64,000 nt of DNA, taken from NCBI RefSeq assembly GCF_023516595.1, contig NZ_JAMGBG010000011.1:1-64000 (forward strand), in the 5' to 3' direction. Positions within the stretch are counted from its first letter, which is position 1, and every line of letters starts with the position of its first letter. The position numbers and the translations under genes are program-made. The notes beneath the pieces are model-generated. The model was not told the DNA's origin and made no database searches. It saw nothing but the letters and a program-made list of their open reading frames with translations. The stretch comes from Streptomyces neyagawaensis (GTDB taxonomy: Bacteria > Actinomycetota > Actinomycetes > Streptomycetales > Streptomycetaceae). Of this stretch, positions 43,911-53,175 are shown one piece after another.

Positions 43911-44923
43911 GCCAGCAAGTAGCGGAAGAGGCCCCCGTGACCAGCCCCCTTGACGTCCGTACGGTCCGGGTGCGCTCGCTCGTGGAGAGCAACGCGCTGC
44001 TGGCGCTGCTGGTTCTGGTCGCCGTGTTCTTCTCGGTCCTGCCGGCCAGTCGGGACGTGTTCCTGTCCGTCGACAACCTGTCGGTGCTGCTGAGCACCCA
44101 GGCGACCGTGGCCCTGATAGCGCTGGCCTTGATCCTCCCGCTGGTCAGCGGCTACTTCGACTTCTCCGTGGGAGCCAACGCCGCGGTGTCGACGGTGCTC
44201 AGCGCCGGCCTCATGTCCCGCCTGGACCTGCCGCTGTCCGTCGCGTGTGTCGTGTGCGTGGCCGTCGGCGCGCTGATCGGCCTGGTGAACGGCGCGCTGG
44301 TGACCCGTTTCCGGATGAACGCCTTCGTCACGACGCTCGGCATGGCCACCTTCCTCGGCGGACTCATCCAGTGGTACACGGGCGGCCAGACCATCCTGAA
44401 GGGCATCTCGCCGGACCTGATCCAGTTCGGGGCGACCTCGCTGGCGGGGATTCCGCTGGTCGCCTACATCGTGGTGGTGGTCGCCGCGGTGCTGTGGTAC
44501 CTGCTGGCGCAGACTCCCTACGGCCGGGCGCTGTACGCCATCGGCGTGAACCCGCGCGCCGCCAGGCTGGTCGGCATCCGGTCCGAACGGTATGTCGCGG
44601 TCTCGTTCGTGATGGCGGGCACGATCGCCTCGGCGGCGGGCATCCTGCAACTCGCCCGGACCGGCAGCGCGACCGCCGACTCGGGCACCAGCCTGCTCTT
44701 CCCGGCCCTCGCGGCCGCCTTCCTAGGCTCGACCGCCGTACGGCCCGGGTTCTTCAACGTGGTCGGCACGGTCATCGGCGTCCTGTTCGTCTCCGTCGCG
44801 GTCAGCGGACTGACCCTGGCCGGAGCCGAGGCCTGGGTGAGCCCCGTCTTCAACGGCGCCGCGCTCCTGACCGCCGTCGGCTTCTCGACCTGTCTCGGCC
44901 GGCACCGCGGCCAGGCCACCTGA
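43907..44923 (+). CDS. Sugar-type ABC transporter permease (RbsC-like)
   Basis: 338 aa, about ten helices. Family motifs are ILPLVSGYFDFSVGANAAVSTV (D-x-S-V-G), ALIGLVNGALVTRFRMNAFVTTLGM and YAIGVNPRAARLVGIRSERY (coupling helix E-A-A-like). Start is ATG 43907, overlapping the ATPase stop. The stop codon directly abuts the stop of the converging LysR gene, so readthrough or antisense overlap is likely. Confidence 0.93.
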   Translation: MSQQVAEEAPVTSPLDVRTVRVRSLVESNALLALLVLVAVFFSVLPASRDVFLSVDNLSVLLSTQATVALIALALILPLVSGYFDFSVGANAAVSTVLSAGLMSRLDLPLSVACVVCVAVGALIGLVNGALVTRFRMNAFVTTLGMATFLGGLIQWYTGGQTILKGISPDLIQFGATSLAGIPLVAYIVVVVAAVLWYLLAQTPYGRALYAIGVNPRAARLVGIRSERYVAVSFVMAGTIASAAGILQLARTGSATADSGTSLLFPALAAAFLGSTAVRPGFFNVVGTVIGVLFVSVAVSGLTLAGAEAWVSPVFNGAALLTAVGFSTCLGRHRGQAT

Positions 44924-45856
44924 TCAGCTGTCGCTCTCGAGCTCGACCGCGACGTCGTAGAGCATCTCCCTCAGCCAGCGACCCGCCGGATCGCTCGATC
45001 GCCGTGGATGCCAGTGTGCCGCCTCGGTGATCGGCACCGGCGGCAGCGGCGTTTCCACGATCGCCAGGCCGAGGGTGTCGAGGCAGCGCCGCGCCAGGCG
45101 CAGCGGCACGAACGCGCACAGCTCGGTGCCGGCGATCGCGTAGGGCAGGGTGAGCAGGCTCTTGACGGTGATCTGGATGTTCCGGTCGGCCAGCCCGTAC
45201 GTCTCGGCCACCACCTCCAGTGGGCGCTTGGCGTCACCGGCTCCGGGGAACTCGGCCGTCGCGTGCGGCATCCGCCGCAGGTCGTCGAGCGTCAGCCGCC
45301 CATCCGCGGTCCACGGGTTGTCCCGCGCGACCAGGCACACCAGATTGTCGGTGAAGATGGGCTGGCGGCTGCCCGGCAGGTCGAAGCCGAGCGGGCCGAC
45401 GACCAGGTCCCGGTGGGTGAGGCGGCTGTTGAAGGCCGACGGGTCGGAGGGCAGGGCGTCGAAAGCGATGGAGCATCCGGGGGCGTGCTCACGCAGGAAC
45501 CGGGTGATCGGTTCGGCCAGCACCGTCATCGCGTACTCCGAGACGCTGACGGTAAACTGCTTGGTGCTGCGGGCGGGGTCGAACGCCCGGGACTCGCCGA
45601 GCAGAGCCTCCGCCGACTCGACCGCCTCGGCCACCACCGGCAGGAGCCGTTCGGCCAGCTCGGTGAGATGGAATTCCCTGCCCTGGCGCACCAGCAGCGG
45701 GTCGTCGAAGTGGGCACGCAGCCGGCCGAGAGCACCGCTCATCGCGGGCTGGCTCACCGACATCCGGGTTCCCGCGTGGGTCAGATTACGTTCTTCGAGC
45801 AGCGCGTGGAGAGCGAGCAGGAGGTTGATGTCGACATGAGGTCTGGCCTTGTGCAT
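44924..45856 (-). CDS. LysR-family transcriptional regulator (left of pair)
   Basis: 310 aa. HTH: DINLLLALHALLEERNLTHAG with SVSQPAMSGALGRLRAHFDDPLLVRQG. The NodD/NahR-like effector domain begins TKQFTVSVSEYAMTVLAEPI and has LVVGPLGFDLPG. It diverges from a second LysR gene of the same subgroup 108 bases away. It likely controls the ABC importer and/or the catabolic genes in response to an aromatic effector. Confidence 0.9.
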   Translation of the reverse strand: MHKARPHVDINLLLALHALLEERNLTHAGTRMSVSQPAMSGALGRLRAHFDDPLLVRQGREFHLTELAERLLPVVAEAVESAEALLGESRAFDPARSTKQFTVSVSEYAMTVLAEPITRFLREHAPGCSIAFDALPSDPSAFNSRLTHRDLVVGPLGFDLPGSRQPIFTDNLVCLVARDNPWTADGRLTLDDLRRMPHATAEFPGAGDAKRPLEVVAETYGLADRNIQITVKSLLTLPYAIAGTELCAFVPLRLARRCLDTLGLAIVETPLPPVPITEAAHWHPRRSSDPAGRWLREMLYDVAVELESDS

Positions 45857-45887
45857 GATCGCCTCCGGTTTTCGTCATTGTAGGAGC

Positions 45888-45908
45888 CCTGCAGGCCCCC
45901 TGCAGGGG
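45888..45908. promoter_or_regulatory. Two adjoining CTGCAG-centred palindromes between LysR genes
   Basis: CCTGCAGG (45888-45895) and CCCCTGCAGGGG (45897-45908) lie side by side in the 108-base divergent promoter region, with a partial CCTGCGG just after. Repeated palindromes with the same centre are good candidates for LysR binding, though they do not fit a simple T-N11-A. Confidence 0.5.
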
Positions 45909-45964
45909 TCCTGCGGAACCCTCCGTGCAACCGCGCAGGCCGGACCGGTGGAAGGAGTCGAGCG

Positions 45965-46903
45965 ATGACGCTCGGAGGAGTCGACCTCAACCTGCTCACG
46001 GCTTTGAGGGTGCTCCTGGAGGAGGGCAACGTGACCCGTGCGGGCCAGCGCCTGGAGCTGAGCCAGTCCGCGATGAGCGGTGCGCTGGCGAAGCTGCGCC
46101 GTAGGTTCGACGACGAGCTGCTGACGCGCAACGGCCGGGACTACGAGCTGACCCCGTTCGGCGCCGAATTGCTGCCCGAGGTCCAGGAGACACTGCGGCT
46201 GATCAACACGGCGCTCGGGGTCGAGGAGGAGTTCGACCCCGCCACCAGCAAGCGGGTGTTCCGGTTCATGATGAGTGACTACGCGATCGCGATGGCGCAC
46301 GACCACCTTCTGACGCGGGTCCGAGAGGCCGCACCGAACATCCGGCTACAGGTGGATCATCTGTATCTCGGTCCTGATCCGCGGGCGCTGGAACGGGTGC
46401 TGGTCGACTACGACGTCCTTGTCGGCCCACTCGGCTACGCGTTCGCCGGGAGATCACGGCCGCTGTGGCGGGACCATTTCGTCTGCCTGGTGGACCAGGG
46501 GAACCCCCGGCTGGCCGACGGCCGGCTGTCGATGACCGATGTGGCCGAACTGCCGCACGCCGTGGCGACCTTCGGCCCGGGCAACCTCACACCCGTCGAC
46601 CGGGTGTTCGGCGAGATGGGTCTGGAGCGCCGGATCCGGGTTCGGGTGAGCGGCTGGCTGCCACTGCCCTTCGTGATCGAGGGCACCGACATGGTGGCCG
46701 TCGTGCCCGAGCGGCTCGCGCGTCTGCACGCCGGGCCGGCCGGGCCGCTCACGATGACCCCGCTGCCGTTCGACGACATCCTCCTGGCCGAGGGCTACTG
46801 GTTCGCGGCCACCCGGCTGTCCGACCCGGCCCACCGCTGGTTGTTCGAGCGGCTCGACGAGGTGGGCGGCACCCTGGCCGAGCCGGACCCGAGCATGCCG
46901 TGA
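45965..46903 (+). CDS. LysR-family transcriptional regulator (right of pair)
   Basis: 312 aa. HTH: DLNLLTALRVLLEEGNVTRAG with ELSQSAMSGALAKLRRRFDDELLTRNG. The effector domain has FRFMMSDYAIAMAHDHLL and DVLVGPLGYAFAGRSRPLWRDHFVCLVD. It is clearly a paralogue of the divergent LysR gene (same subgroup and same domain landmarks). The pair probably arose by duplication and may divide control of the importer and the FAD-monooxygenase operon. Confidence 0.9.
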   Translation: MTLGGVDLNLLTALRVLLEEGNVTRAGQRLELSQSAMSGALAKLRRRFDDELLTRNGRDYELTPFGAELLPEVQETLRLINTALGVEEEFDPATSKRVFRFMMSDYAIAMAHDHLLTRVREAAPNIRLQVDHLYLGPDPRALERVLVDYDVLVGPLGYAFAGRSRPLWRDHFVCLVDQGNPRLADGRLSMTDVAELPHAVATFGPGNLTPVDRVFGEMGLERRIRVRVSGWLPLPFVIEGTDMVAVVPERLARLHAGPAGPLTMTPLPFDDILLAEGYWFAATRLSDPAHRWLFERLDEVGGTLAEPDPSMP

Positions 46904-46929
46904 GCCGTCGGTCGGACCGGCCAGGCCCC

Positions 46930-47264
46930 GTGGTCAGCGTTCAGGGCGCCCCGCTCATCGGCGAGGTAGCCCACGAAGAGGCCGTGCGTATCCCGCTCGG
47001 CGCGGATCCTCTTCAGACGCTCCCACGCCGCGGCGGACAGGAACCGGACCTGCCGGGTCGCCAGGTCGGAGTGCCGCGTCAGCGGGCCGGCCGCGAGCCG
47101 AGCACCACGGCGTTCTCGTGGACCACCTTCAGCACAGCCGCGGGGCGCCGGTGGGGCAGCCGACGGTTGAGGAGCCGTTCGGTCCGCGCCCCCTCGAACG
47201 CCGGGTCGTCGCGGAGGATCAGCTTGCCGACCAGTCCGTCGGGCATGTCCGCGCGCCCGCTCAC
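46930..47264 (-). pseudogene. Internally deleted FAD-linked oxidase (BBE-type)
   Basis: From GTG 47264 (overlapping the upstream stop as GTGA) the frame reads DGLVGKLILRDDPAFEGART and then RRPAAVLKVV, the start of berberine-bridge-type FAD oxidases. After about 60 codons the match jumps, in another frame, to LSAAAWERLKRIRAERDTHGLF, the typical C terminus of the same family. Some 350 residues in the middle are gone. The GTGA overlap shows it once belonged to the FAD-monooxygenase operon. Confidence 0.72.
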
Positions 47265-48394
47265 GCCGGCGCCTTCAGGGCCTGGAGCGTCTCGCCCATG
47301 ATGCGCCCGGGATCGGCGTCCGGCGTCGGACTCATCTCCCACCGCGCGAGCTGGAGACTGTTGTCCAGCACCATCCTCACCCGGGGGAACCGGCGGGCCA
47401 TGAAGGCCGGCAGCACCGACTCGACGGGGTCGTCGCCGGTCAGCATCTCGGCGAGGACGACGGCGTCCTCCGCGCACATGGCGGCCCCCTGGGCGATGAG
47501 CGGCGGACAGGCGTGCGCGGCGTCGCCGATGACGAGTGAGCGCCCGCGGTACCAGGGGTCCTGGACCAGCACGGACTCGATCCACTGGTAGTTCACGACG
47601 GCATCGTCCGCGAGGCCGTCGCGGATCTCGCCCCAGATACCGCCGTATCCCTCGGAGCGCTCCTTGAGGACCTTGCCGCCCGGATACTCGCCGACGTGCG
47701 CGCGGTCCAGGTTGCCCTCCAGCAGGTAGGCGTAACAGAGATCGGCGGAGATGGGGCTGTAACCGGCCTTGTACTTGGGGCCGTTGTAGTAGACCTCCGC
47801 GCAGTCCATGGCCGCGGGCCGCGGCGCGACCACCCGCCAGATGCCCATGCCGACCGGCTGGGGGACGGTCTCGATGCCGAGCATGCTCCGCACTTGGGAG
47901 CGGATTCCGTCGGCGCCCACCAACAGGTCGGCGGTCACGGTGGAGCCGTCGCTCAGCGTGGCGGTGACCGCGTCGCCGAGGTCGGTGATGTCGGAGACGG
48001 TGGTGCCGAGGCGTACGTCGACGCCGACCGCGATAACCGCGCGGGCGAGGATGCCCGCCAGGTCGGAGCGGAGCGCGCCCATCGTCGCCGGGAGGTCCTC
48101 GCCGCCGGTGCGCGGGGTGGGGAACTCGGCGATGACCGAGCCGTCCGCCGCGTTCTTCAGCCTGAGCAGGTCGAAAGGGACGCCGTGGGCCATCAGTTCG
48201 TCGAGGACGCCGACGGCCCGGAACGCCTTCAGGGCGTTGCCCTGGATGGTGATTCCGTGGCCGGCTCCGGTCCACTCCGGTCTGATCTCGGCGAGGACGA
48301 CGTCCACGCCACGCTGGGCCAGGGCCAGGGAAAGCACCGATCCGGTGATCCCTCCGCCCACGACGAGTACCCGGGACACCCGTGCGTCGGTCAT
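47261..48394 (-). CDS. FAD-dependent aromatic monooxygenase
   Basis: 377 aa. The FAD fold is RVLVVGGGITGSVLSLALAQRG, the DG motif is LLVGADGIRSQVRSML, and the GD motif is GRSLVIGDAAHACPPLIAQG with CAEDAVVLAEML. It resembles salicylate/6-hydroxynicotinate-type group A hydroxylases. GGAAGGAA at 8 bases supports ATG 48394. It diverges from the ABM-FAH-ALDH operon and probably performs an early ring hydroxylation in that pathway. Confidence 0.88.
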   Translation of the reverse strand: MTDARVSRVLVVGGGITGSVLSLALAQRGVDVVLAEIRPEWTGAGHGITIQGNALKAFRAVGVLDELMAHGVPFDLLRLKNAADGSVIAEFPTPRTGGEDLPATMGALRSDLAGILARAVIAVGVDVRLGTTVSDITDLGDAVTATLSDGSTVTADLLVGADGIRSQVRSMLGIETVPQPVGMGIWRVVAPRPAAMDCAEVYYNGPKYKAGYSPISADLCYAYLLEGNLDRAHVGEYPGGKVLKERSEGYGGIWGEIRDGLADDAVVNYQWIESVLVQDPWYRGRSLVIGDAAHACPPLIAQGAAMCAEDAVVLAEMLTGDDPVESVLPAFMARRFPRVRMVLDNSLQLARWEMSPTPDADPGRIMGETLQALKAPA

Positions 48395-48482
48395 CGCGTT
48401 GTTTCCTTCCCGACAAGAGTGAGAAATACAGACTCCCGGAACGTAGGCGCGGCGGCGACCGTCCGTGAACTCAGCGATACGA

Positions 48483-48493
48483 ATGCCTGGCAT
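48483..48493. promoter_or_regulatory. Palindrome in the divergent catabolic promoter
   Basis: ATGCCTGGCAT is a perfect 11-base inverted repeat in the 183-base space between the FAD monooxygenase and the ABM-led operon. With flanking GATACGA and CTCTC it has the size and position of a LysR activator site for divergent catabolic genes. Confidence 0.45.
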
Positions 48494-48577
48494 CTCTCGC
48501 CGTGAATTCCGCGTGTCGTGGACGGCCCGTAGCGTCAAGGTCATCCACCACCCCGCCAAGCCCCCGAGGAGAACCAG

Positions 48578-48868
48578 ATGGGCTATGTCGTCGTCGCGAC
48601 CTGGACAGCGAAGCCGGGCAAGGAGGACATCGTCCTCGACGCGATCGAGAAGCTGACCCCGCCGTCCCGTCAGGAGCCGGGAAACCAGTTCTACCAGGCG
48701 TACCAGGACCCCTCGAACCCGTCGGTGTTCCGGCTCTTCGAGATCTACGACGACGAGGACGCCTACGCCGCCCACGGCGCTTCCGAGCACTTCGCGGAGT
48801 ACGGCCACGGCCAGGCCATCCCCGCCCTGGCCGAACGCGAGCGTGCCTTCTACGAGACGATCGGCTGA
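48578..48868 (+). CDS. Antibiotic biosynthesis monooxygenase (ABM) family protein
   Basis: 96 aa, ferredoxin-like ABM fold: VVVATWTAKPGKEDIVLDAI, EPGNQFYQAYQDPSNPSVF and RLFEIYDDEDAYAAHGASEHF, the last containing the conserved Y/H-rich helix. Members are cofactor-free mono-oxygenases of quinone/quinol substrates or stress proteins. GAGGAGAACC precedes ATG 48578. First gene of the plus-strand operon. Confidence 0.9.
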   Translation: MGYVVVATWTAKPGKEDIVLDAIEKLTPPSRQEPGNQFYQAYQDPSNPSVFRLFEIYDDEDAYAAHGASEHFAEYGHGQAIPALAERERAFYETIG

Positions 48869-48870
48869 CG

Positions 48871-49854
48871 ATGCGTCTGGCCGCCTTCCGATTCGCCGAG
48901 GACCCGCCGGCCGAGCGCCGCGTCGGCCTCGTCATCGGCACCGCCGCTGAACTGCGGGTCCACCCCTTCCCGGCCGGCACCGACCTGATCCGTCTCCTCG
49001 CCGCCGACCCCACCTCGCGGGACGAGGCGGCCGACAAGGCCGCGGAGACCGACGGGCACCCGCTCGGGGACATCCTGCTGCTGCCGCCGGTCTACCCGGT
49101 GGCGATGCGCGACTTCCTCACCTTCGAGGCCCATGTCGAGGGCGTGAGCCGCGGGATGCAGGGCGCGGGCGCCGTCGAACCCGAGTGGTACGCGGCGCCG
49201 TCCTTCCTGTTCATGGCCCCGCACGCCGTGCATGGGCCGTTCGACGACGTGGCGGTCCCACCCGACACCGAACGGCTCGACTTCGAGCTGGAACTCGCGA
49301 TCGTGACCTGCCGCGACATCCGCAACGCCACCCCGGAGGCCGCGGCGGCGGCGATCGGAGGCTACCTGGTGATGAACGACTGGTCGGCCCGCGACATCCA
49401 GGGCCGAGAGATGCGCATCGGCCTGGGACCGTCCAAGGGCAAGGACTTCGCCACCACCATCGGCCCCTGGGTGGTCACCCCCGACGAAATCGACGCCTGG
49501 CGCAGCACGGGCGGCCTGGTCGACCTGGGGATGACCGTGCGCGTCAACGGCGTCGAAGTCGGCTCCGACCGGTCCGGCAACATGAGCTGGTCCTTCGAGG
49601 AGATGCTGTCCTACGCCTCACGCTCGTCCTGGGTGAAGGCCGGAGAGGTGATCGCCTCCGGCACCTGCGCCAGGGGAGCCCTCGCGGAGACCTGGGGCCG
49701 CACCGGAACCCTCGAACCACCGCCCCTGCGGGCGGGTGACGTCGTCGAAATGGACATCGAGGGCATCGGCATCATCCGCAACAGGCTGGTCGTCTCGCAG
49801 GAGACCGCCCCGCCGATCCCGGCCGCGCGCCGCCATGTACGAGAGGAGGCCTGA
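48871..49854 (+). CDS. Fumarylacetoacetate hydrolase-family protein (second)
   Basis: 327 aa from ATG 48871, 2 bases after the ABM stop. The FAH core has YPVAMRDFLTFEAHVEG, LDFELELAIVTCRDI (E-x-E metal ligands), VMNDWSARDIQGREMRIGLGPSKGKDF and ASGTCARGALAE. It probably cleaves the acyclic product of the extradiol dioxygenase encoded downstream. The GAGGAGGCC near its end serves as ribosome-binding site of the next gene. Confidence 0.92.
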   Translation: MRLAAFRFAEDPPAERRVGLVIGTAAELRVHPFPAGTDLIRLLAADPTSRDEAADKAAETDGHPLGDILLLPPVYPVAMRDFLTFEAHVEGVSRGMQGAGAVEPEWYAAPSFLFMAPHAVHGPFDDVAVPPDTERLDFELELAIVTCRDIRNATPEAAAAAIGGYLVMNDWSARDIQGREMRIGLGPSKGKDFATTIGPWVVTPDEIDAWRSTGGLVDLGMTVRVNGVEVGSDRSGNMSWSFEEMLSYASRSSWVKAGEVIASGTCARGALAETWGRTGTLEPPPLRAGDVVEMDIEGIGIIRNRLVVSQETAPPIPAARRHVREEA

Positions 49855-51261
49855 GTGCCGTCCATCAACACCGTCGACCCCGCCACCGGCAAGCCGCTCG
49901 CGACCTACCCGGCGCACGGCTGGGACGAGATCGACTCCGTCCTCGACCAGGCGGCAGGGGCGTTCACCACCTGGTCCTCGACCTCCGTCGAGCAGCGCGG
50001 CGACCTGCTGCGCCGGGTCGGCGCGCTCCTGACCGAGCGGCGCGAACGGTACGCCGCCCTGATCACCGCCGAGATGGGCAAGCCGCTCGCCGAGGCACGT
50101 GGCGAGATCGACAAGTGCGCCTGGACCTGCGGGATCGTCGCGGACCACGCCGCCGACTGGCTGGGCGACCACGAGGTCGCCAGTGCCGCGGCCCGCTCCT
50201 GGGTGTCGTACGAACCGCTGGGCGTGGTGTTCGCGGTGATGCCGTGGAACTTCCCGTTCTGGCAGGTGCTGCGGTTCGCCTGCGCCGCGCTGGCCGCCGG
50301 TGACGCCGCCGTGTTGAAGCACGCGCCCAACGTGACGGGCTGCGCGCTCGCCGTCGAGACGCTCTTCGCCGACGCGGGCGCGCCGCGAGGACTGTTCCGT
50401 TCGGTGCTCGTGGCCGACGACGACGTCACCGACCTCGTCCCGCGGATCATCGCCGACGACCGGGTGGTCGCCGTCACCCTCACCGGCAGCGAACGTGCCG
50501 GTGCGGCCGTCGGAGCCGCGGCGGGCGCGGCACTGAAGAAGAGCGTCCTCGAACTCGGCGGCTCCGACCCGTTCGTGGTGCTCGACGACGCCGATCTCGC
50601 GGCCGCCGCCGAGGCCGCGGCGCGCTCACGCTTCGGCAACGCCGGACAGAGCTGTATCGCCGCCAAGCGGTTCATCGTCGCCGACGCGATCGCCGACGAG
50701 TTCACCGCGCTGCTGGCCGATCAGGTCGAGCGGATCGCGGTCGGCGACCCCACGGCCGACGGCACGACGATGGGACCGCTGGCCCGCGCGGACCTGCGGG
50801 ACGCCCTGCACCGCCAAGTGACCGACACCATTCGCCAGGGAGCCGTCCTGGTCACCGGAGGACGGCCGCTCGACGGGCCCGGTTTCCACTACGCGCCCAC
50901 CGTCCTGGACCGGGTCGAGCCGGGCATGACCGGCTTCACCGAGGAGACCTTCGGGCCGGTGGCCTGCGTCGTGCGGGCACGCGACGACGACCACGCCGTG
51001 GCGCTGGCCAACGACACCGAGTTCGGACTGGGCGCGGCCGTGTGGAGCGGGTCCGGGCGGGGCCTGGCGGTCGGGAGCCGGATCCGCTCCGGGGCGCTGT
51101 TCGTCAACGCCCTCGTCGCCTCCGACCCCCGGCTGCCGTTCGGCGGCATCGGCCGCAGCGGACACGGCCGGGAGCTCGGCGCGGAGGGCGTCCGCGAGTT
51201 CACCAACGTCCGCACCGTCTTCGTCGGAGCCGGCCCTGCCGCGGACCCGGCCACAACCTAG
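49855..51261 (+). CDS. Aldehyde dehydrogenase
   Basis: 468 aa from GTG 49855, directly after the FAH stop. NAD-binding [15 protein letters not shown], catalytic Glu in [12 protein letters not shown] and catalytic Cys in [13 protein letters not shown]. It groups by eye with succinate-semialdehyde-type dehydrogenases. It probably oxidises a semialdehyde released during ring-fission product breakdown. Confidence 0.93.
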   Translation: MPSINTVDPATGKPLATYPAHGWDEIDSVLDQAAGAFTTWSSTSVEQRGDLLRRVGALLTERRERYAALITAEMGKPLAEARGEIDKCAWTCGIVADHAADWLGDHEVASAAARSWVSYEPLGVVFAVMPWNFPFWQVLRFACAALAAGDAAVLKHAPNVTGCALAVETLFADAGAPRGLFRSVLVADDDVTDLVPRIIADDRVVAVTLTGSERAGAAVGAAAGAALKKSVLELGGSDPFVVLDDADLAAAAEAAARSRFGNAGQSCIAAKRFIVADAIADEFTALLADQVERIAVGDPTADGTTMGPLARADLRDALHRQVTDTIRQGAVLVTGGRPLDGPGFHYAPTVLDRVEPGMTGFTEETFGPVACVVRARDDDHAVALANDTEFGLGAAVWSGSGRGLAVGSRIRSGALFVNALVASDPRLPFGGIGRSGHGRELGAEGVREFTNVRTVFVGAGPAADPATT

Positions 51262-51271
51262 TGAGGGACCC

Positions 51272-51400
51272 ATGAGCAGCAACACGCTCGCCCATGTCGG
51301 GATGAAGCGGCTGGTGCTCGACCGCATCCCCCTCTTCGTCATCGACGGGAGGCAGCCCGGCCCTCGGCTGAGCGCCCCCACCCCAAGGGACACAAGATGA
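51272..51400 (+). CDS. Short 42-residue reading frame, possible truncated gene
   Basis: The ATG at 51272 has GAGGGA 4 bases upstream, and the stop overlaps the next gene as ATGA, so it has the form of a translated operon member. The peptide contains VIDGRQPGPRL, reminiscent of the N-terminal G-x-x-P-G-P-x-L of succinylglutamate desuccinylase/aspartoacylase proteins. It then ends in a Pro/Arg tail. It may be a deletion remnant kept as a translational coupler. Confidence 0.35.
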   Translation: MSSNTLAHVGMKRLVLDRIPLFVIDGRQPGPRLSAPTPRDTR

Positions 51401-52347
51401 GCGACAAGCCCAACGAGTTCGGCATCACCCATCTACGGCACGTCGACCTCGCCGTACCCGACTACGCCACCCAGCGCGCCTTCTACACCGACACCTGGGG
51501 CCTGACCGAGGTCGGTTCGGACGGCGACCTCTCCTACCTGGCTGCCGAGGGATCACCCGAGCAGTACGTCGTCCGGCTGCGCCACGCCGCTGACAAGCGC
51601 CTCGATCTGATCGCCTTCGGAGCCGTGGACCGGGCCGCCGTCGACGCGCTCGCGCAGTGCCTCGGCAGTGCCGACGTCCCGCTCGTCACCGAACCCGGAG
51701 ACCTCGCGACCGCCGGCGGCGGCTACGGGTTCCGGTTCTTCGACGTCGACGGCCGCACCGTCGAGATCTCCGCCGACGTCGAGGTCCGTACGCACCGCAA
51801 GGTCGAGGAGGGCGAGTCGGTCCCGGTACGGATCTCGCACGCCGTCGTGAACTCGACCGACATCGCCCGGACCCGGTCCTTCTACGAACGGCACCTCGGG
51901 TTCCGGCTCAGTGACACCCTGCACAAGGACGACATGGGTGATCTCATGCACTTCATGCGGTGCAACGACCGGCACCACAGCCTGGCGATCGCCCACGGCC
52001 CGCACACCTCGGTGCACCACGTGTCCTTCGAGATGCGCGGCATCGACGAGTACCTGCGCGGCACCGGCCGGGTGATGCGCGCGGGCATCAAGAAGGTGTG
52101 GGGGCCCGGCCGCCACCTGGCCGGCAACAACACCTTCTCCTACTTCCTCGATCCGAGCGGCAACACCATGGAGTACACCACCGAACTCGAACGACTCGAC
52201 GAGGACGCCTGGCATCCGCACATCTACGACGTGGACGACCCGCTCACCCAGGACCAGTGGGGGACCGCCGATCCGATGAGCGAGCTGATCGCCAAGGAGA
52301 GCTTCAACGACGTGGACCGCGGCGTGTTCGTCGCGCCGCCGGTATGA
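51397..52347 (+). CDS. Two-domain extradiol (catechol 2,3-) dioxygenase
   Basis: 316 aa, two VOC modules as in type I extradiol dioxygenases. The N-terminal module starts ITHLRHVDLAVPDYATQRAFY. The C-terminal module carries the iron ligands: His in RISHAVVNSTDIA, His in SVHHVSFEMRGIDE and Glu in NTMEYTTELE. The extradiol fingerprint GNTFSYFLDPSGNTMEYTTE is complete. It should cleave a catechol next to its hydroxyls using Fe(II). It is part of the tightly packed operon with FAH, ALDH and SDR. Confidence 0.93.
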   Translation: MSDKPNEFGITHLRHVDLAVPDYATQRAFYTDTWGLTEVGSDGDLSYLAAEGSPEQYVVRLRHAADKRLDLIAFGAVDRAAVDALAQCLGSADVPLVTEPGDLATAGGGYGFRFFDVDGRTVEISADVEVRTHRKVEEGESVPVRISHAVVNSTDIARTRSFYERHLGFRLSDTLHKDDMGDLMHFMRCNDRHHSLAIAHGPHTSVHHVSFEMRGIDEYLRGTGRVMRAGIKKVWGPGRHLAGNNTFSYFLDPSGNTMEYTTELERLDEDAWHPHIYDVDDPLTQDQWGTADPMSELIAKESFNDVDRGVFVAPPV

Positions 52348-52358
52348 GGGGGCGGGCC

Positions 52359-53135
52359 ATGGGACGGGTCGCCGGGAAGGTCGTGGTCGTGACAGGCGGC
52401 GCCCGGGGCCAGGGCGCCGCCGAGGTGGAGGCGCTGGCACGGGAAGGCGCGACGGTGCTGGCGACCGACGTGCTCGACGCCGAGGGCCACGCGCTCGCGG
52501 GGCGGCTGGCGGCCGACGGACTGCAGGTCACCTACCTGCCTCTCGACGTCCGCGACCGGCAGGCGTGGGACGCCCTCGCCTCCTACCTGGAGGAACATCA
52601 CGGGCGGGTCGACGCCCTCGTCAACAACGCCGGGGTCGCCGCCCGGGACCGCATACCCGACGTGGACCCGGAGGCCTGGCGGCGCACCTTCGACATCAAC
52701 GTCACCGGACCGCTGCACGGCATCCAGGCGCTCGTCCCGCTGATGCGCGCGGGCGCCTCGATCGTCAACGTCTGCTCGGTGGCGGCCATGGCGGGGCACG
52801 TCGCGGCCGCGTACACCGCCAGCAAGTGGGCTCTGCGGGGCCTGACCCGCACCGCCTCCCTCGAACTCGGCGGGCGCGGCATCCGGGTCAACGCCGTCAT
52901 GCCGGGCCTGATCGAGACCCCGCTGATGGCGTCGGCGTCACCCGCCTTCACCTCGGCGGCGCTGGCCGAGATCCCCCTGGGCCGCGCCGGGACCCCGGCC
53001 GACATCGCGCCGCTGATGGTCTTCCTGGTGTCCGACGAGTCCGCGTACGTCAACGGTGCCGAACTCGTGGTCGACGGCGGTCTCACGGCCCATGTCTCCC
53101 ACAAGGGCATCGCGGACGCCATCGCCGCGCCGTAA
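52359..53135 (+). CDS. SDR-family dehydrogenase
   Basis: 258 aa. Cofactor motif VVVTGGARGQGAA, NNAG motif VDALVNNAGVAARD, catalytic Ser/Tyr/Lys in NVCSVAAMAGHVAAAYTASKWAL and the terminal LVVDGGLTAH. Classical SDR with probable NAD(H) preference (D after the second strand in LATDVLD). GAGGGGG lies 7 bases before ATG 52359; ATG 52344, overlapping the previous stop, is an alternative. Confidence 0.92.
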   Translation: MGRVAGKVVVVTGGARGQGAAEVEALAREGATVLATDVLDAEGHALAGRLAADGLQVTYLPLDVRDRQAWDALASYLEEHHGRVDALVNNAGVAARDRIPDVDPEAWRRTFDINVTGPLHGIQALVPLMRAGASIVNVCSVAAMAGHVAAAYTASKWALRGLTRTASLELGGRGIRVNAVMPGLIETPLMASASPAFTSAALAEIPLGRAGTPADIAPLMVFLVSDESAYVNGAELVVDGGLTAHVSHKGIADAIAAP

Positions 53136-53175
53136 CCGGTCGTGTTCGAGCCGTACTCAGTAAGGACCAAGAGAA

